64,000 nucleotides of DNA from Isoptericola halotolerans. Lineage in GTDB: Bacteria; Actinomycetota; Actinomycetes; Actinomycetales; Cellulomonadaceae. Location of the stretch: the NCBI RefSeq assembly GCF_003003075.1, contig NZ_PVTX01000009.1, positions 124,001 to 188,000 on the forward strand, given 5' to 3'. Shown one piece after another: positions 39,117 through 49,786 of this stretch; within the stretch, counting starts at the first letter, position 1; each line of letters begins with the position of its first letter. The notes below the pieces were generated by a model. It had not been told where the DNA came from and ran no database searches. It was given only the letters and a program-made list of their open reading frames with translations. Both the position numbers and the translations under genes were made by a program.

Positions 39117-39935
39117 GTGGCCACCTTCCAGCAGACTTCCAGCCAGCACGGGCACGGACGCACGTACGAGGACGACCTGCGCCTGGCCCACGTGATCGCC
39201 GACCAGGTCGACTCGATGACGATGTCGCGGTTCAAGGCAGTGGACCTGCACGTGGAGACCAAGCCTGACGACTCCCCCGTCTCGGACGCCGACCGGGGCG
39301 CCGAGGAGTTCATCCGCGCCCAGCTCGCGCGAGCACGGACCCGCGACGCGATCGTCGGCGAGGAGTTCGGCGAGGCCGGCAGCGGCGCCCGGCGCTGGAT
39401 CATCGACCCGATCGACGGGACCAAGAACTTCGTGCGCGGCGTGCCGGTCTGGGCCACGCTCATCGCGCTGGCCGACGGCGACGAGGTCGTCATGGGCCTC
39501 GTCTCGGCACCCGCGCTGGGCCGGCGCTGGTGGGCGGCCAAGGGGTCGGGCGCCTGGACCGGCAAGTCCATCGCGGCCGCGAGCCGCATGCACGTGTCGG
39601 GTGTGCAGTCGCTCTCCGACGCCTCGTTCGTGTACTCGTCGCTGGCCGGGTGGGAGGAGCGCGACAAGCTCAACGGCTTCCTGGACCTGACCCGGGAGTG
39701 CTGGCGGACGCGAGGGTTCGGCGACTTCTGGTCGTACATGCTGGTCGCCGAGGGCGCCGCCGACGTCGCCGCCGAGCCCGAGCTCGAGCTGTACGACATG
39801 GCGGCGCTGGTCCCGATCGTCACCGAGGCGGGCGGGCGCTTCACGTCGCTCGACGGCGTGGACGGCCCGTGGGGCGGCAACGCGCTGGCCACCAACGGCC
39901 ACCTGCACGACAAGGCTCTCGTCTACCTCGGCTAG
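39117..39935 (+). CDS. hisN: Histidinol-phosphatase (inositol monophosphatase family)
   Basis: Removes phosphate from L-histidinol phosphate; the family also covers inositol phosphatases. It is 272 residues with metal-binding motifs DDSPVSDADRGAEEFIR, GEEFG (81-85), WIIDPIDGTKNFVRG (93-107) and a late LYDMAALVPIVTEAGG. Similarity to the actinobacterial HisN type is by overall pattern; other IMPase substrates cannot be excluded. No other his gene is in the window. A large inverted repeat follows its stop directly. Confidence 0.88.
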   Translation: MATFQQTSSQHGHGRTYEDDLRLAHVIADQVDSMTMSRFKAVDLHVETKPDDSPVSDADRGAEEFIRAQLARARTRDAIVGEEFGEAGSGARRWIIDPIDGTKNFVRGVPVWATLIALADGDEVVMGLVSAPALGRRWWAAKGSGAWTGKSIAAASRMHVSGVQSLSDASFVYSSLAGWEERDKLNGFLDLTRECWRTRGFGDFWSYMLVAEGAADVAAEPELELYDMAALVPIVTEAGGRFTSLDGVDGPWGGNALATNGHLHDKALVYLG

Positions 39936-40012
39936 GCGTTGTGGGCGCGATTTCTGGCCCGTTTTGCACCTCTTGTGGCGACTTTCGGGCCCAGAAATCG
40001 CGCCCACAACGC
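39936..40012. repeat. Large inverted repeat between hisN and a DUF6912-type gene
   Basis: Perfect 22-bp arms (39936-39957 and 39991-40012) start right at the hisN stop and continue, after a one-base bulge, with four more pairs (CCCG/CGGG). The remaining loop is about 24 nt and comparatively T-rich. It lies between convergent genes and could serve as a bidirectional terminator, but it is unusually long and AT-containing (GATTTCTGG core) for this genome. A dispersed intergenic repeat is an alternative. Confidence 0.8.
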
Positions 40013-40023
40013 TCGAGGGAGGT

Positions 40024-40521
40024 TCAGGGGCGCGGCACCTGGTGCGCCTCGGTGGGGTGGTACCAGAGCAGGTCGCGCTGGTCGACCTGCTCCGTCGCCG
40101 CCGCCAGGGCCTCGTCGTCGCCCGCGTCGATCGCGTCGAGCACCGCGCGGACGTCCGCGGCGGCCTCCGGCTCGTCGACGTGGACCGCCTCCACCTGCGT
40201 GCCGGGCACCGCCCCGACGTCGACGCCGGACGGCGGCACGTCGCCCGCAGCGTCGGTGACGGCGTGCTCGGGGACCTCCACGGTGACGACCACGCGCAAC
40301 GGCACGGCGTCGCTGCTGCCGGCCACCAGCATGAGCGAGGCGTCCGCCGCCGCGAGGAAGGCCGCATACTCCCGGGCCTCGTCGTCCTCGTCGGGCAGCG
40401 CGGACACCAGGGCTCCGGTCACGGCGTGCGCACCCCGCGGCGGGACGTCCCACCACCCCGCGCGCGCCGTCACGCTGATGGCGTCGAGGTCGGCGACGGT
40501 CGCAGGCACGTAGAGGCGCAT
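40024..40521 (-). CDS. Conserved actinobacterial protein (DUF6912-like)
   Basis: 165 residues, soluble, no signal or membrane segment. It starts MRLYVPATVADLDAISVTAR and contains GAHAVTGALVSALPDEDDEAREYAAFL and an acidic C-terminal half (VHVDEPEAAADVRAVLDAID). I recall this start in a widespread actinobacterial family, probably DUF6912. The function is unknown. It lies 26 bp downstream of the CpaE-like gene in the same direction. Confidence 0.75.
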   Translation of the reverse strand: MRLYVPATVADLDAISVTARAGWWDVPPRGAHAVTGALVSALPDEDDEAREYAAFLAAADASLMLVAGSSDAVPLRVVVTVEVPEHAVTDAAGDVPPSGVDVGAVPGTQVEAVHVDEPEAAADVRAVLDAIDAGDDEALAAATEQVDQRDLLWYHPTEAHQVPRP

Positions 40522-40547
40522 GCCCTCAGTGTGCCCGGCGCGCGGCC

Positions 40548-41843
40548 TCAGGCCGGCACGGGCGCGCCGACCCGGTCCCGCACCAGCACCGCGAGCTCGG
40601 CGAACGCCCGCCGGGCGGCCGACGACGGCGCGTGCTCGGCGAGCGTGCGCCCGGCGAGCAGCGCCGCGTCGAGAGCGTCGCCGTCGTCCGGCACCGGGTG
40701 CGGCTCGACGCCGGCATACCGCACGAGCGCCTCGCTGACCGCACGCACCGGGTCCGGCCCGACGGCGGAGGGCCGCACACGGTTGGCGACGACGACGCGC
40801 GTCGCCGGGACCGGCACCGGTGCCTCGGCGAGCTCCTCGAGCCCTCTCACCAGGCGCTGGATCCCGATCGGGTCGGCAGCCCCGACGATCACCACGACGT
40901 CGGCGGCCTGGAGCGCGGCGAGCGTCGCGCCGTTGCGCTGCGGGGCATGGGTGTCGTACATGAGCAGCTCGTCGGCCTCCACCAGCGGTCCGCAGTCCAC
41001 CACCGTCCAGTCCGCGAGGGACCGCGCGCCCTCGAGGACCACCTCGAGGGCGCTGGCGGGCAGCTCGGGCCAGCGGGCCGCGCGAGTGATACCCGTCAGG
41101 ACCCGGAGGCGGCCCGCCACCACCGGCGCGTGACGGGCCAGCGCGGCGAGGTCGAGGGTGCCGTGCCCCGCCGCCCGGGCCACGGCGGCCAGTCCGGGTG
41201 CGTCGTCGAGCAGACCGAGGCGCGAGGCGATGCACGAGCCGTAGGTGTCCGCGTCGACGAGGAGAGCGGACCCGTCCTGCCGGTCCGGCGTCTCCTGGCG
41301 CCGTCGGCGACGCCCGGCCCGGTGCCCGCCGAGGCCCGCCAGCTCGGCGGCGAGCTCGACCGCCGTCGTCGTGCGCCCCGGAGCGCCCACCGGCCCCCAG
41401 ACGGCGACGACGGTACCCGGCCGGGCCGGTGCCGCGGGAGCACCGCCGGACAGGGCGGAGAGGTCCAGCTCGTGGGTGGCGAGGGGATCCTCGACCCGCG
41501 CGGTGTCGCGCACCGCGTCGAGGAGCCGAGGGTCGGCGGCGCCCTCCAGCACCGCCTCGACGCCGAGCGCTCGGAGCCGATCCACCGGTCCGTCGTCGGC
41601 GATGGCGACGACGCGGGTCCCGGCGCCGTGCAGGCGGCCGACGGCCTCCCGGTCGAGGCCCGGCAGGTCGGCCGACACGACGGCGACGGTGCCGGCGCCG
41701 GCGGCGGCCGCCGCGAGGAGCTCGGCGAGGTCCCCGCAGCGACGCGTCACGCTGGTGCCGGCCCCGGGCGCGCCGAGCGCGAGCACGACGTCCGTCTCGT
41801 CCGGTCCGCTCACGGCGCACAGGACCGTGACCTCGGCGGGCAT
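40548..41843 (-). CDS. CpaE/ParA-like ATPase with altered Walker A
   Basis: 431 residues. Residues 1-115 look like a receiver-like pseudo-domain (VSADLPGLDREAVGRLHGAG, RVVAIADDGPVDRLRALGVE). The SIMIBI/MinD-like domain follows. Its P-loop reads WGPVGAPGRTTTAVELAAELA, with Arg157 where Lys is expected. An Arg-rich insertion (RRRRRQETPDRQDGS, about 178-192) precedes the LLVDADTYG motif. The WTVVDCGP segment fits Walker B. This layout resembles CpaE/TadZ and septum-site proteins. Its start overlaps the SAF gene stop by one base. No tad/flp genes are nearby. Confidence 0.82.
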   Translation of the reverse strand: MPAEVTVLCAVSGPDETDVVLALGAPGAGTSVTRRCGDLAELLAAAAAGAGTVAVVSADLPGLDREAVGRLHGAGTRVVAIADDGPVDRLRALGVEAVLEGAADPRLLDAVRDTARVEDPLATHELDLSALSGGAPAAPARPGTVVAVWGPVGAPGRTTTAVELAAELAGLGGHRAGRRRRRQETPDRQDGSALLVDADTYGSCIASRLGLLDDAPGLAAVARAAGHGTLDLAALARHAPVVAGRLRVLTGITRAARWPELPASALEVVLEGARSLADWTVVDCGPLVEADELLMYDTHAPQRNGATLAALQAADVVVIVGAADPIGIQRLVRGLEELAEAPVPVPATRVVVANRVRPSAVGPDPVRAVSEALVRYAGVEPHPVPDDGDALDAALLAGRTLAEHAPSSAARRAFAELAVLVRDRVGAPVPA

Positions 41844-42493
41844 CACGCGCCGGCCACCGGGACGACGGTCACCGAGCCCTCGGCCGCGAGAGCGGACAGC
41901 ACCGCCGGCAGGTCGTCCGTGCCGACGAGGACGTGCAAGGTGCCGTGGTCGCTCACCACCAGCCCTCCCTCGGAGGCGTCGACCTGCTCGACGACCACAC
42001 CGGTCACGATCGGCTCGGGCTCGGCCGCGGCCTCGGTGGCTCCCTGCTGGGCGGCGGGGACGAACCACAGGTCCACGACGGCGCCCTCGTGGATGCGCTC
42101 GGAGAGTCCTGCCCCGACGGGTACCGCGACGGACCGGACGGTGACCGCGGCCGCGTCGCCGACGGCGGTGGTGGCGACCAGCTCGCCCTCGGGAACGACC
42201 CGCAGGGCGACCTGGTCCGTGGGGACCGGGGCGTCAGCACGCAGGTAGCGGTCCGCCTCGACACCGAGGTTGACGTCGACCACGCGCAGCTGCGACGCGT
42301 CGACCGCCTCACCGGGCGTCAGCGTGCCGGCGGCGACGTAGACCGGGGCCGTCCGGTCGGCGTCGGAGACGACCCACGAGCCCAGCGCCACGGCGACGGC
42401 GACCAGGACGATGCCGATGACGAGCCGAGGGTCCCGCCACGTCGGTCGACGCAGCCGTGGTGCTGCCGGGGACGGGGTTGCTTCGTTGCTCAC
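41843..42493 (-). CDS. SAF-domain membrane protein (CpaB/RcpC-like)
   Basis: 216 residues: a short cytoplasmic N-terminus, one membrane helix (about 26-43, VIGIVLVAVAVALGSWVV) and an extracytoplasmic SAF domain (VYVAAGTLTPGEAVDASQLRVVDV and so on, VVPEGELVATTAV) like the periplasmic secretin partner CpaB/RcpC of Flp pili. GTG start with AAGGA upstream. It is translationally coupled to the CpaE-like ATPase. Without secretin or pilin genes nearby, its partner is unclear. Confidence 0.85.
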   Translation of the reverse strand: MSNEATPSPAAPRLRRPTWRDPRLVIGIVLVAVAVALGSWVVSDADRTAPVYVAAGTLTPGEAVDASQLRVVDVNLGVEADRYLRADAPVPTDQVALRVVPEGELVATTAVGDAAAVTVRSVAVPVGAGLSERIHEGAVVDLWFVPAAQQGATEAAAEPEPIVTGVVVEQVDASEGGLVVSDHGTLHVLVGTDDLPAVLSALAAEGSVTVVPVAGA

Positions 42494-42692
42494 GGTGGTC
42501 CTTCGGAGTCGGCCGGACGCGTCGATGCGTCCGGTGAGGGCGGTCGGTCCGTCGGGCGGGACGCACGCTAGCGAGCCAGGACGGGTGCCGGTGGTGCGAT
42601 CCATCATCCGGGACGGGACGTCGTCGCGACAGCTTCCGGCATCACCTGTGGACAACAGGCACGAACGACGACCCCTGTGGGAGGATCGACGC

Positions 42693-42902
42693 ATGGCCAG
42701 CCGCTTCCTCTCCCTCGCCGAGGTGCAGGAGACGCTCAGCATCTCCGCCGCCCAGGCGTACTCGCTCGTCCGCAGCGGCGAGCTGCCTGCCATCCAGGTG
42801 GGCCCGAAGAAGGTCTGGCGGGTCGAGACCGCGAAGCTCGAGGAGTACATCGCGCAGCAGTACGACCGCACCCGCGCGCGGATCGACGCCGGCGACCTCT
42901 GA
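42693..42902 (+). CDS. Excisionase-type (MerR-like) helix-turn-helix protein
   Basis: 69 residues. SLAEVQETLSISAAQAYSLV is the helix-turn-helix, followed by the wing SGELPAIQVGPKKVWRVE and a C-terminal helix KLEEYIAQQYDRTRARID. Comparable to BldC-like or excisionase-fold regulators kept in actinobacterial core genomes rather than phage Xis, because no integrase is near. GGGAGG upstream can be the ribosome-binding site; alternatively GAGGAT 6 nt before the ATG could be a -10. Confidence 0.88.
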   Translation: MASRFLSLAEVQETLSISAAQAYSLVRSGELPAIQVGPKKVWRVETAKLEEYIAQQYDRTRARIDAGDL

Positions 42903-42917
42903 GCGGTCGCGCGCCGC

Positions 42918-43469
42918 TCAGGTCTCGCTGACCCGGACCAGGGCGGTGAACGGTACGACCCGCACGCTCGGGCGGGCCGCGTCGAGCTCCTCGAGGTCGA
43001 GGTGGTCGGCACCCACGCGCGCGATCCGACCGAGGACGACGTGCGCCGTCGTCCGGACCTGCACGCGCGCCCGGTCGCGCTGCAGCCCGCGCAGCGCCGT
43101 GCCGAGGCCCAGCCGGTCCGTCCGGGCGGCCGACGGGACGGCGTGCCGTCCGAGACCGGTGATACCCACGACGGCCGACAACGGCACGACGTGCTGGCGG
43201 TGACCGCCGCGCGGGGACCGTGCGTCGATCTGGACCCACTCGGTCGCGACCCGTTCGAGCCGACCCTCCAGGGACTCGCCGTCGCGCAGGTCGAGCCGCA
43301 GCGGCCGGCCACGGGCCGCGCGCAGCCGGTCCACGAGCGGCACGGAGGCCTGCTCGGCGCGTGTCAGCTCGGCGACGGCGCCCTCGCGCTCGGCCGCCTC
43401 CTCGGCGACGAGCTGCGCCTCGAGGTCGGCGAAGAGCAGCGTCCAGCGCGACGTGTCCGAGCCCCTCAT
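42918..43469 (-). CDS. Conserved actinobacterial hypothetical protein
   Basis: 183 residues, soluble. An N-terminal helical segment (WTLLFADLEAQLVAEEAAEREGAVAELTRAE) is followed by two similar beta-rich halves (RPLRLDLRDGESLEGRLERVATEWVQID and AHVVLGRIARVGADHLDLEEL), suggesting a duplicated small barrel, perhaps Sm-like. I recall proteins of this layout as actinobacterial hypotheticals. It is convergent with the HTH gene (15 bp). The start was set at MRGSDTSRW. The function is unknown. Confidence 0.75.
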   Translation of the reverse strand: MRGSDTSRWTLLFADLEAQLVAEEAAEREGAVAELTRAEQASVPLVDRLRAARGRPLRLDLRDGESLEGRLERVATEWVQIDARSPRGGHRQHVVPLSAVVGITGLGRHAVPSAARTDRLGLGTALRGLQRDRARVQVRTTAHVVLGRIARVGADHLDLEELDAARPSVRVVPFTALVRVSET

Positions 43470-43542
43470 CAGCGCCTCCCTCCGGCGTCCGGTACCCGAC
43501 GAGCCGCGGCCCAGGATGCCCTGCCCTGGACAGGAGAGCCAC

Positions 43543-43612
43543 ACTACGCTTCAATATCGACCATCACACGGCATCAACTGATATCAAAAAGCATGATCAG
43601 GGCAGATCAGAC
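43543..43612. promoter_or_regulatory. AT-rich divergent control region before the LysM gene
   Basis: A conspicuous drop in GC within a 155-bp divergent gap. It holds two ATATC elements (CAATATCG and the palindrome TGATATCA), the palindrome TGATCA and a direct GATCAG repeat. A TAGTGT -10 candidate (43548-43543, minus strand) faces the 183-residue gene. The palindromes suggest regulator binding, possibly by the nearby HTH protein. Confidence 0.45.
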
Positions 43613-43624
43613 GGAGGTCGGCAG

Positions 43625-44434
43625 ATGGCACGCACGTCGAGGGATTCGGGAGCGGCCCGCAGCACGGCAGCGCTCCTCACCCTGCTCGCCGCCTCCGGCG
43701 GAGCCCTGCTCCTGCTCGCGCTGCGCCTGTCCGCCGTCGCCCCGACCGACCCGGACGCCGTGCGATCGGCCCGGGTCGAGACCTGGGTCGAGCTACTGGT
43801 CCTGACAGGCGGACTCGCCGGTGCCGGCTGGATGCTGCTGGGCACGGCCGCGGCGCTCGCCGGCGTCGCCGCCGTCCGGCGGGGTCGTTCCACCCGCACC
43901 GCCGAGACGGTCGTCGGCCGGTGGGCGCCGGCGATCGTGCGCCGGCTCGCGCGGGGCGCCGTCGGTGCCGGGTTGGGTGCAGGCCTCCTCCTGGCGCCCG
44001 GCGCCGCTCACGCGGACGAGGCACCCACCCCGGCGGCCACGCCGGCCGCTGTGCTGGAGCTCGGCTGGGAGGCCACCGGGGACAGCACCGACGCCGTCTC
44101 GGCATCCGCCGAGGTGCTTCCGGGGCCGGCCACGGCCGCAGAACCCGCCCTGCCGCAGGAGCCCGGCAAGGACCCCGAGGGCGCCGGACCCGTGGACGAG
44201 CCGTCGCCCGCGGTCGGCAGCGCGCAGCGGACGTCGCACCAGGACGACGGTGCGGACGAGGTCGTGGTGGTCCGCGGCGACACCCTGTGGGCGATCGCCG
44301 CTCGTGGGCTGCCCGACGACGCCCCGCCCGCCGACGTCCTGCGCGCCGTCACCTCCTGGCACGACGCGAACCGCGACGTCATCGGCGACGACCCCGACGT
44401 CGTCCTGCCGGGACAGGTGCTGCGCGCACCCTGA
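43625..44434 (+). CDS. LysM-domain membrane protein
   Basis: 269 residues. Two N-terminal hydrophobic segments (about 16-33 and 55-82) and a third near GAVGAGLGAGLLLAPGAAHA, which looks like a signal-type cleavage region. An acidic Pro-rich linker follows, then a C-terminal LysM domain (about 214-269: VVVVRGDTLWAIAARGL to VVLPGQVLRAP) that should bind peptidoglycan. GGAGG ribosome-binding site. Similar TM+LysM proteins accompany Rv3235-like genes in Micrococcales, as far as I recall. Confidence 0.85.
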   Translation: MARTSRDSGAARSTAALLTLLAASGGALLLLALRLSAVAPTDPDAVRSARVETWVELLVLTGGLAGAGWMLLGTAAALAGVAAVRRGRSTRTAETVVGRWAPAIVRRLARGAVGAGLGAGLLLAPGAAHADEAPTPAATPAAVLELGWEATGDSTDAVSASAEVLPGPATAAEPALPQEPGKDPEGAGPVDEPSPAVGSAQRTSHQDDGADEVVVVRGDTLWAIAARGLPDDAPPADVLRAVTSWHDANRDVIGDDPDVVLPGQVLRAP

Positions 44435-44487
44435 CCCCTCACCCGCTCACGACGGCCTGCCCGGCCCCTGCCCCGAACGGAGTGCCC

Positions 44488-45036
44488 ATGACCACGACAG
44501 CATCCGAGAACCCCGAGCCGACGACGACCTCCGGGCGCCGCCTGCGCGTCACGAGCCCGCCACGGGATCGCCGCCGCCCGGCGGCCCCTCCGAGCGCGCC
44601 CCGCCGTCCGGAGTCCCCCCGCCGCCTGCGTCTCGGTGCCGTCCCGTCCGATCCCGTGCCGGTCCCGGGGAGGCCGCTGGCACCCGGACCGGGCACGCCG
44701 TCGAGGCTGCCGGACCCGACGGCGATGTGCGGGTCGGTGGTGCGTGCCGCCGTCGAGGTCCTGCGGGGCGAACGACCTGCCGCGCACCTCGCTCGCTGGG
44801 TGACCCCGCAGGTGCTGGACCAGCTGGTCCAGCGCGCCCGGCTCGTCCAGGCGCAGCGCCGCGAGCCGCGCACCGCGGTCCCGGTGTCGGTCCGACGGAT
44901 CCGCACGGTGCGCCTCGGTGACGGCACGGCCGAGGCGACCGTCGTCCTGGAGGACGACGGTCGCGTCCGGGCAGCGGCCGTCCGGCTCGAGGCGCGGCGC
45001 GGCGTCTGGCGCGTGGCCGTCCTCGAGCTCGGCTGA
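44488..45036 (+). CDS. Rv3235-family protein
   Basis: 182 residues: a disordered Pro/Arg-rich N-terminal third, then a conserved alpha/beta domain (VVRAAVEVLRGERPAAHLARWVTPQVLDQLVQRARL, PVSVRRIRTVRLGDGTAEATVVLEDDGRVRAAAVRLE, GVWRVAVLELG). The gene sits next to secA as in mycobacteria, where the family is named for Rv3235. The function is unknown. A GGAG ribosome-binding site precedes the ATG, and the gene follows the LysM gene by 53 bp. Confidence 0.85.
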   Translation: MTTTASENPEPTTTSGRRLRVTSPPRDRRRPAAPPSAPRRPESPRRLRLGAVPSDPVPVPGRPLAPGPGTPSRLPDPTAMCGSVVRAAVEVLRGERPAAHLARWVTPQVLDQLVQRARLVQAQRREPRTAVPVSVRRIRTVRLGDGTAEATVVLEDDGRVRAAAVRLEARRGVWRVAVLELG

Positions 45037-45079
45037 GCACGGCTCGCTGCGACCCGGTGCGGCTAGCGCCGCGGAGCGA

Positions 45080-48034
<2,955 letters not shown>

Positions 48035-48100
48035 GCAGTTCTCCCGTGTCGGTGGTGCCCGGGAAGCCTCCCGAGCCCGTTCGGTGGCGGCAACCGGGCC

Positions 48101-48120
48101 GGACGACGGCGCCGTCGTCC
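48101..48120. repeat. Perfect 20-bp palindrome in the secA leader
   Basis: GGACGACGGCGCCGTCGTCC is self-complementary over its full length. It lies inside the 5' UTR predicted from the -10 box at 48138-48143. It could be a protein-binding site or fold into an RNA hairpin that affects secA expression. Confidence 0.5.
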
Positions 48121-48137
48121 CGGTCGCACCGCCTGCC

Positions 48138-48143
48138 ATCCTA
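48138..48143 (-). promoter_or_regulatory. -10 box of secA
   Basis: TAGGAT on the minus strand would start secA mRNA near 48131, with a leader of about 97 nt. No clear -35. Confidence 0.4.
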
Positions 48144-48196
48144 TTCCCCCGGACCGCGGCACGGGGCCAGGTTCGCGGCCGACGAAACTCGGGGCC

Positions 48197-49780
48197 TCAG
48201 CCGTCGGCGGCCAGCACCTCGGCCGCACGGTCGGCCAGCTCGGCCCCGGCGGCCCCGTAGAGGTGGAACACCGCGTCGGCACCGTGACGGCGCAGCTCCG
48301 CGGCGTCGTCGTCGTACCGGGCGATCGCGGCGACCAGACCGTCGAAGCCCGACTCCTGCAGGCGGGACAGCGCGATGAGGTTCGCGTTGTGGAACGGCAT
48401 CGCCAGCACGGCCAGCCGGACGTGGCCGGCGCGTTTCACCCGCGCCCAGAACTCGAGGTCCGTGGCGTCGGCCCGGACCACCTCGAACCCCTGCTGCTGC
48501 AGGGCTGCCACCCGCTGGTCGTCGTGCTCGACGCCGACCACGTCCAGGCCGTGCTCGTCGCGCAGCCGGGCGCACGCCGTCATGCCGACACGGCCGAGCC
48601 CGAGCACCAGGGCGTCCGCGTGGCCGATGTCGACCACCCGGTCGTCCGGGTGCAGCGACGACGGCGGCTTCGCCGGCAGGTAGCGGGTGAGGGCCGACGC
48701 GATCTCCACGCCGCGCCGGTTGACCACCGAGGCGAGCACGAAGCTCATGGCCACGGCCAGCGAGATGACGATCAGCCAGTCCGGGTCCAGCATCCCGGCA
48801 TCGGCGCCGACCGCGGCGACGATGATGCCGAACTCCGAGAAGTTGCCGAGCACCAGACCGGTGAGGATCGCCGTGCGCCGGCGCAGGCGCAGCGTCCACA
48901 GCAGCAGGGCGAAGCCCGCGGCCTGGACCGGCAGCAGGACCAGCAGCCCCGCGGCCATCAGGACGTGCTCGGGGGTGGGCGTGCCGTGCAGCCCGATCTC
49001 GAGGAAGAACGCCACGAGCATGAGGTCCTTGAACGACATCAGCGAGCGCGACATCTCCCCCGCGCCCGGGTGCGAGGCGAGCAGCACGCCCATCACCAGC
49101 GCGCCGAGCCCCCCGGAGAGGCCGAGGTGCTCGAAGAGGAAGTAGCCCGGCCCGAGCGCGAGCGTCACACCGAACATCGCCTGGAGCTCGCCGTGCCCGA
49201 CGCGGTCCCAGACGAGGTGCAGGAGCCTGCGCCCGGGGACCAGGAGCAGCAGGAGCAGCGCCCAGGGGCTCGGGGGCTCTCCGGTGGCGATGACGAGGAA
49301 GGCCACCGCGGCGACGTCCTGCATGACCAGGATGCCCACGGCGATCCGCCCGTACAGGCTGGTCGCGTCCGACCTGTCCTCCAGCACCTTGATGACGAAG
49401 ACCGTCGAGGAGAACGACAGCGCGAACCCGACCAGCGCGAGCGTCAGCAGCCCCTCACCGCCGAGGAGCGCCGCGCCGGCGACAGCCAGCAGGCCGAGGA
49501 ACCCGATGCCGACCAGCGTGCTGAGGAGCATGTGCGAGACGGTGGTCAGCCAGATCTCGGGCCGCGTGAACGACCGCACGTCGAGCTTGAGCCCGATGGT
49601 GAACAGCAGCAGCGACACACCGATCTCGGCGATCGTCGCGATGCCGGGCAGCTCCGGCGCTCCGGTGGCCCCGAGGGTGAAGCCCACGGCGAGGAACCCG
49701 ACCAGCGGAGGAAGCTTGACGAGCCGGGCGACCAGCCCGCCCACGAAGGCGGCGCCCAGGTACAGCGCGAGGACGTCCAT
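48197..49780 (-). CDS. CPA2-family cation:proton antiporter with TrkA-N domain (KefB-like)
   Basis: 527 residues: about 12 hydrophobic helices (1-380) with the Kef-type signature AEIGVSLLLFTIGLKLDVRS, then a cytoplasmic RCK/TrkA-N domain starting near DALVLGLGRVGMTACARLRDEHG, whose GxGxxG loop binds NAD(H). The domain ends at the C-terminus (AELADRAAEVLAADG) with no TrkA-C. Likely exchanges K+ or Na+ for protons. It follows the next antiporter by 6 bp, so the pair is co-transcribed. Confidence 0.92.
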   Translation of the reverse strand: MDVLALYLGAAFVGGLVARLVKLPPLVGFLAVGFTLGATGAPELPGIATIAEIGVSLLLFTIGLKLDVRSFTRPEIWLTTVSHMLLSTLVGIGFLGLLAVAGAALLGGEGLLTLALVGFALSFSSTVFVIKVLEDRSDATSLYGRIAVGILVMQDVAAVAFLVIATGEPPSPWALLLLLLVPGRRLLHLVWDRVGHGELQAMFGVTLALGPGYFLFEHLGLSGGLGALVMGVLLASHPGAGEMSRSLMSFKDLMLVAFFLEIGLHGTPTPEHVLMAAGLLVLLPVQAAGFALLLWTLRLRRRTAILTGLVLGNFSEFGIIVAAVGADAGMLDPDWLIVISLAVAMSFVLASVVNRRGVEIASALTRYLPAKPPSSLHPDDRVVDIGHADALVLGLGRVGMTACARLRDEHGLDVVGVEHDDQRVAALQQQGFEVVRADATDLEFWARVKRAGHVRLAVLAMPFHNANLIALSRLQESGFDGLVAAIARYDDDAAELRRHGADAVFHLYGAAGAELADRAAEVLAADG

Positions 49781-49786
49781 CGGCGC

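Noticed and set aside
42693-42902. Phage excisionase
   Set aside because: The fold is excisionase-like, but there is no integrase, phage gene or attachment site nearby; surrounding genes are actinobacterial core.
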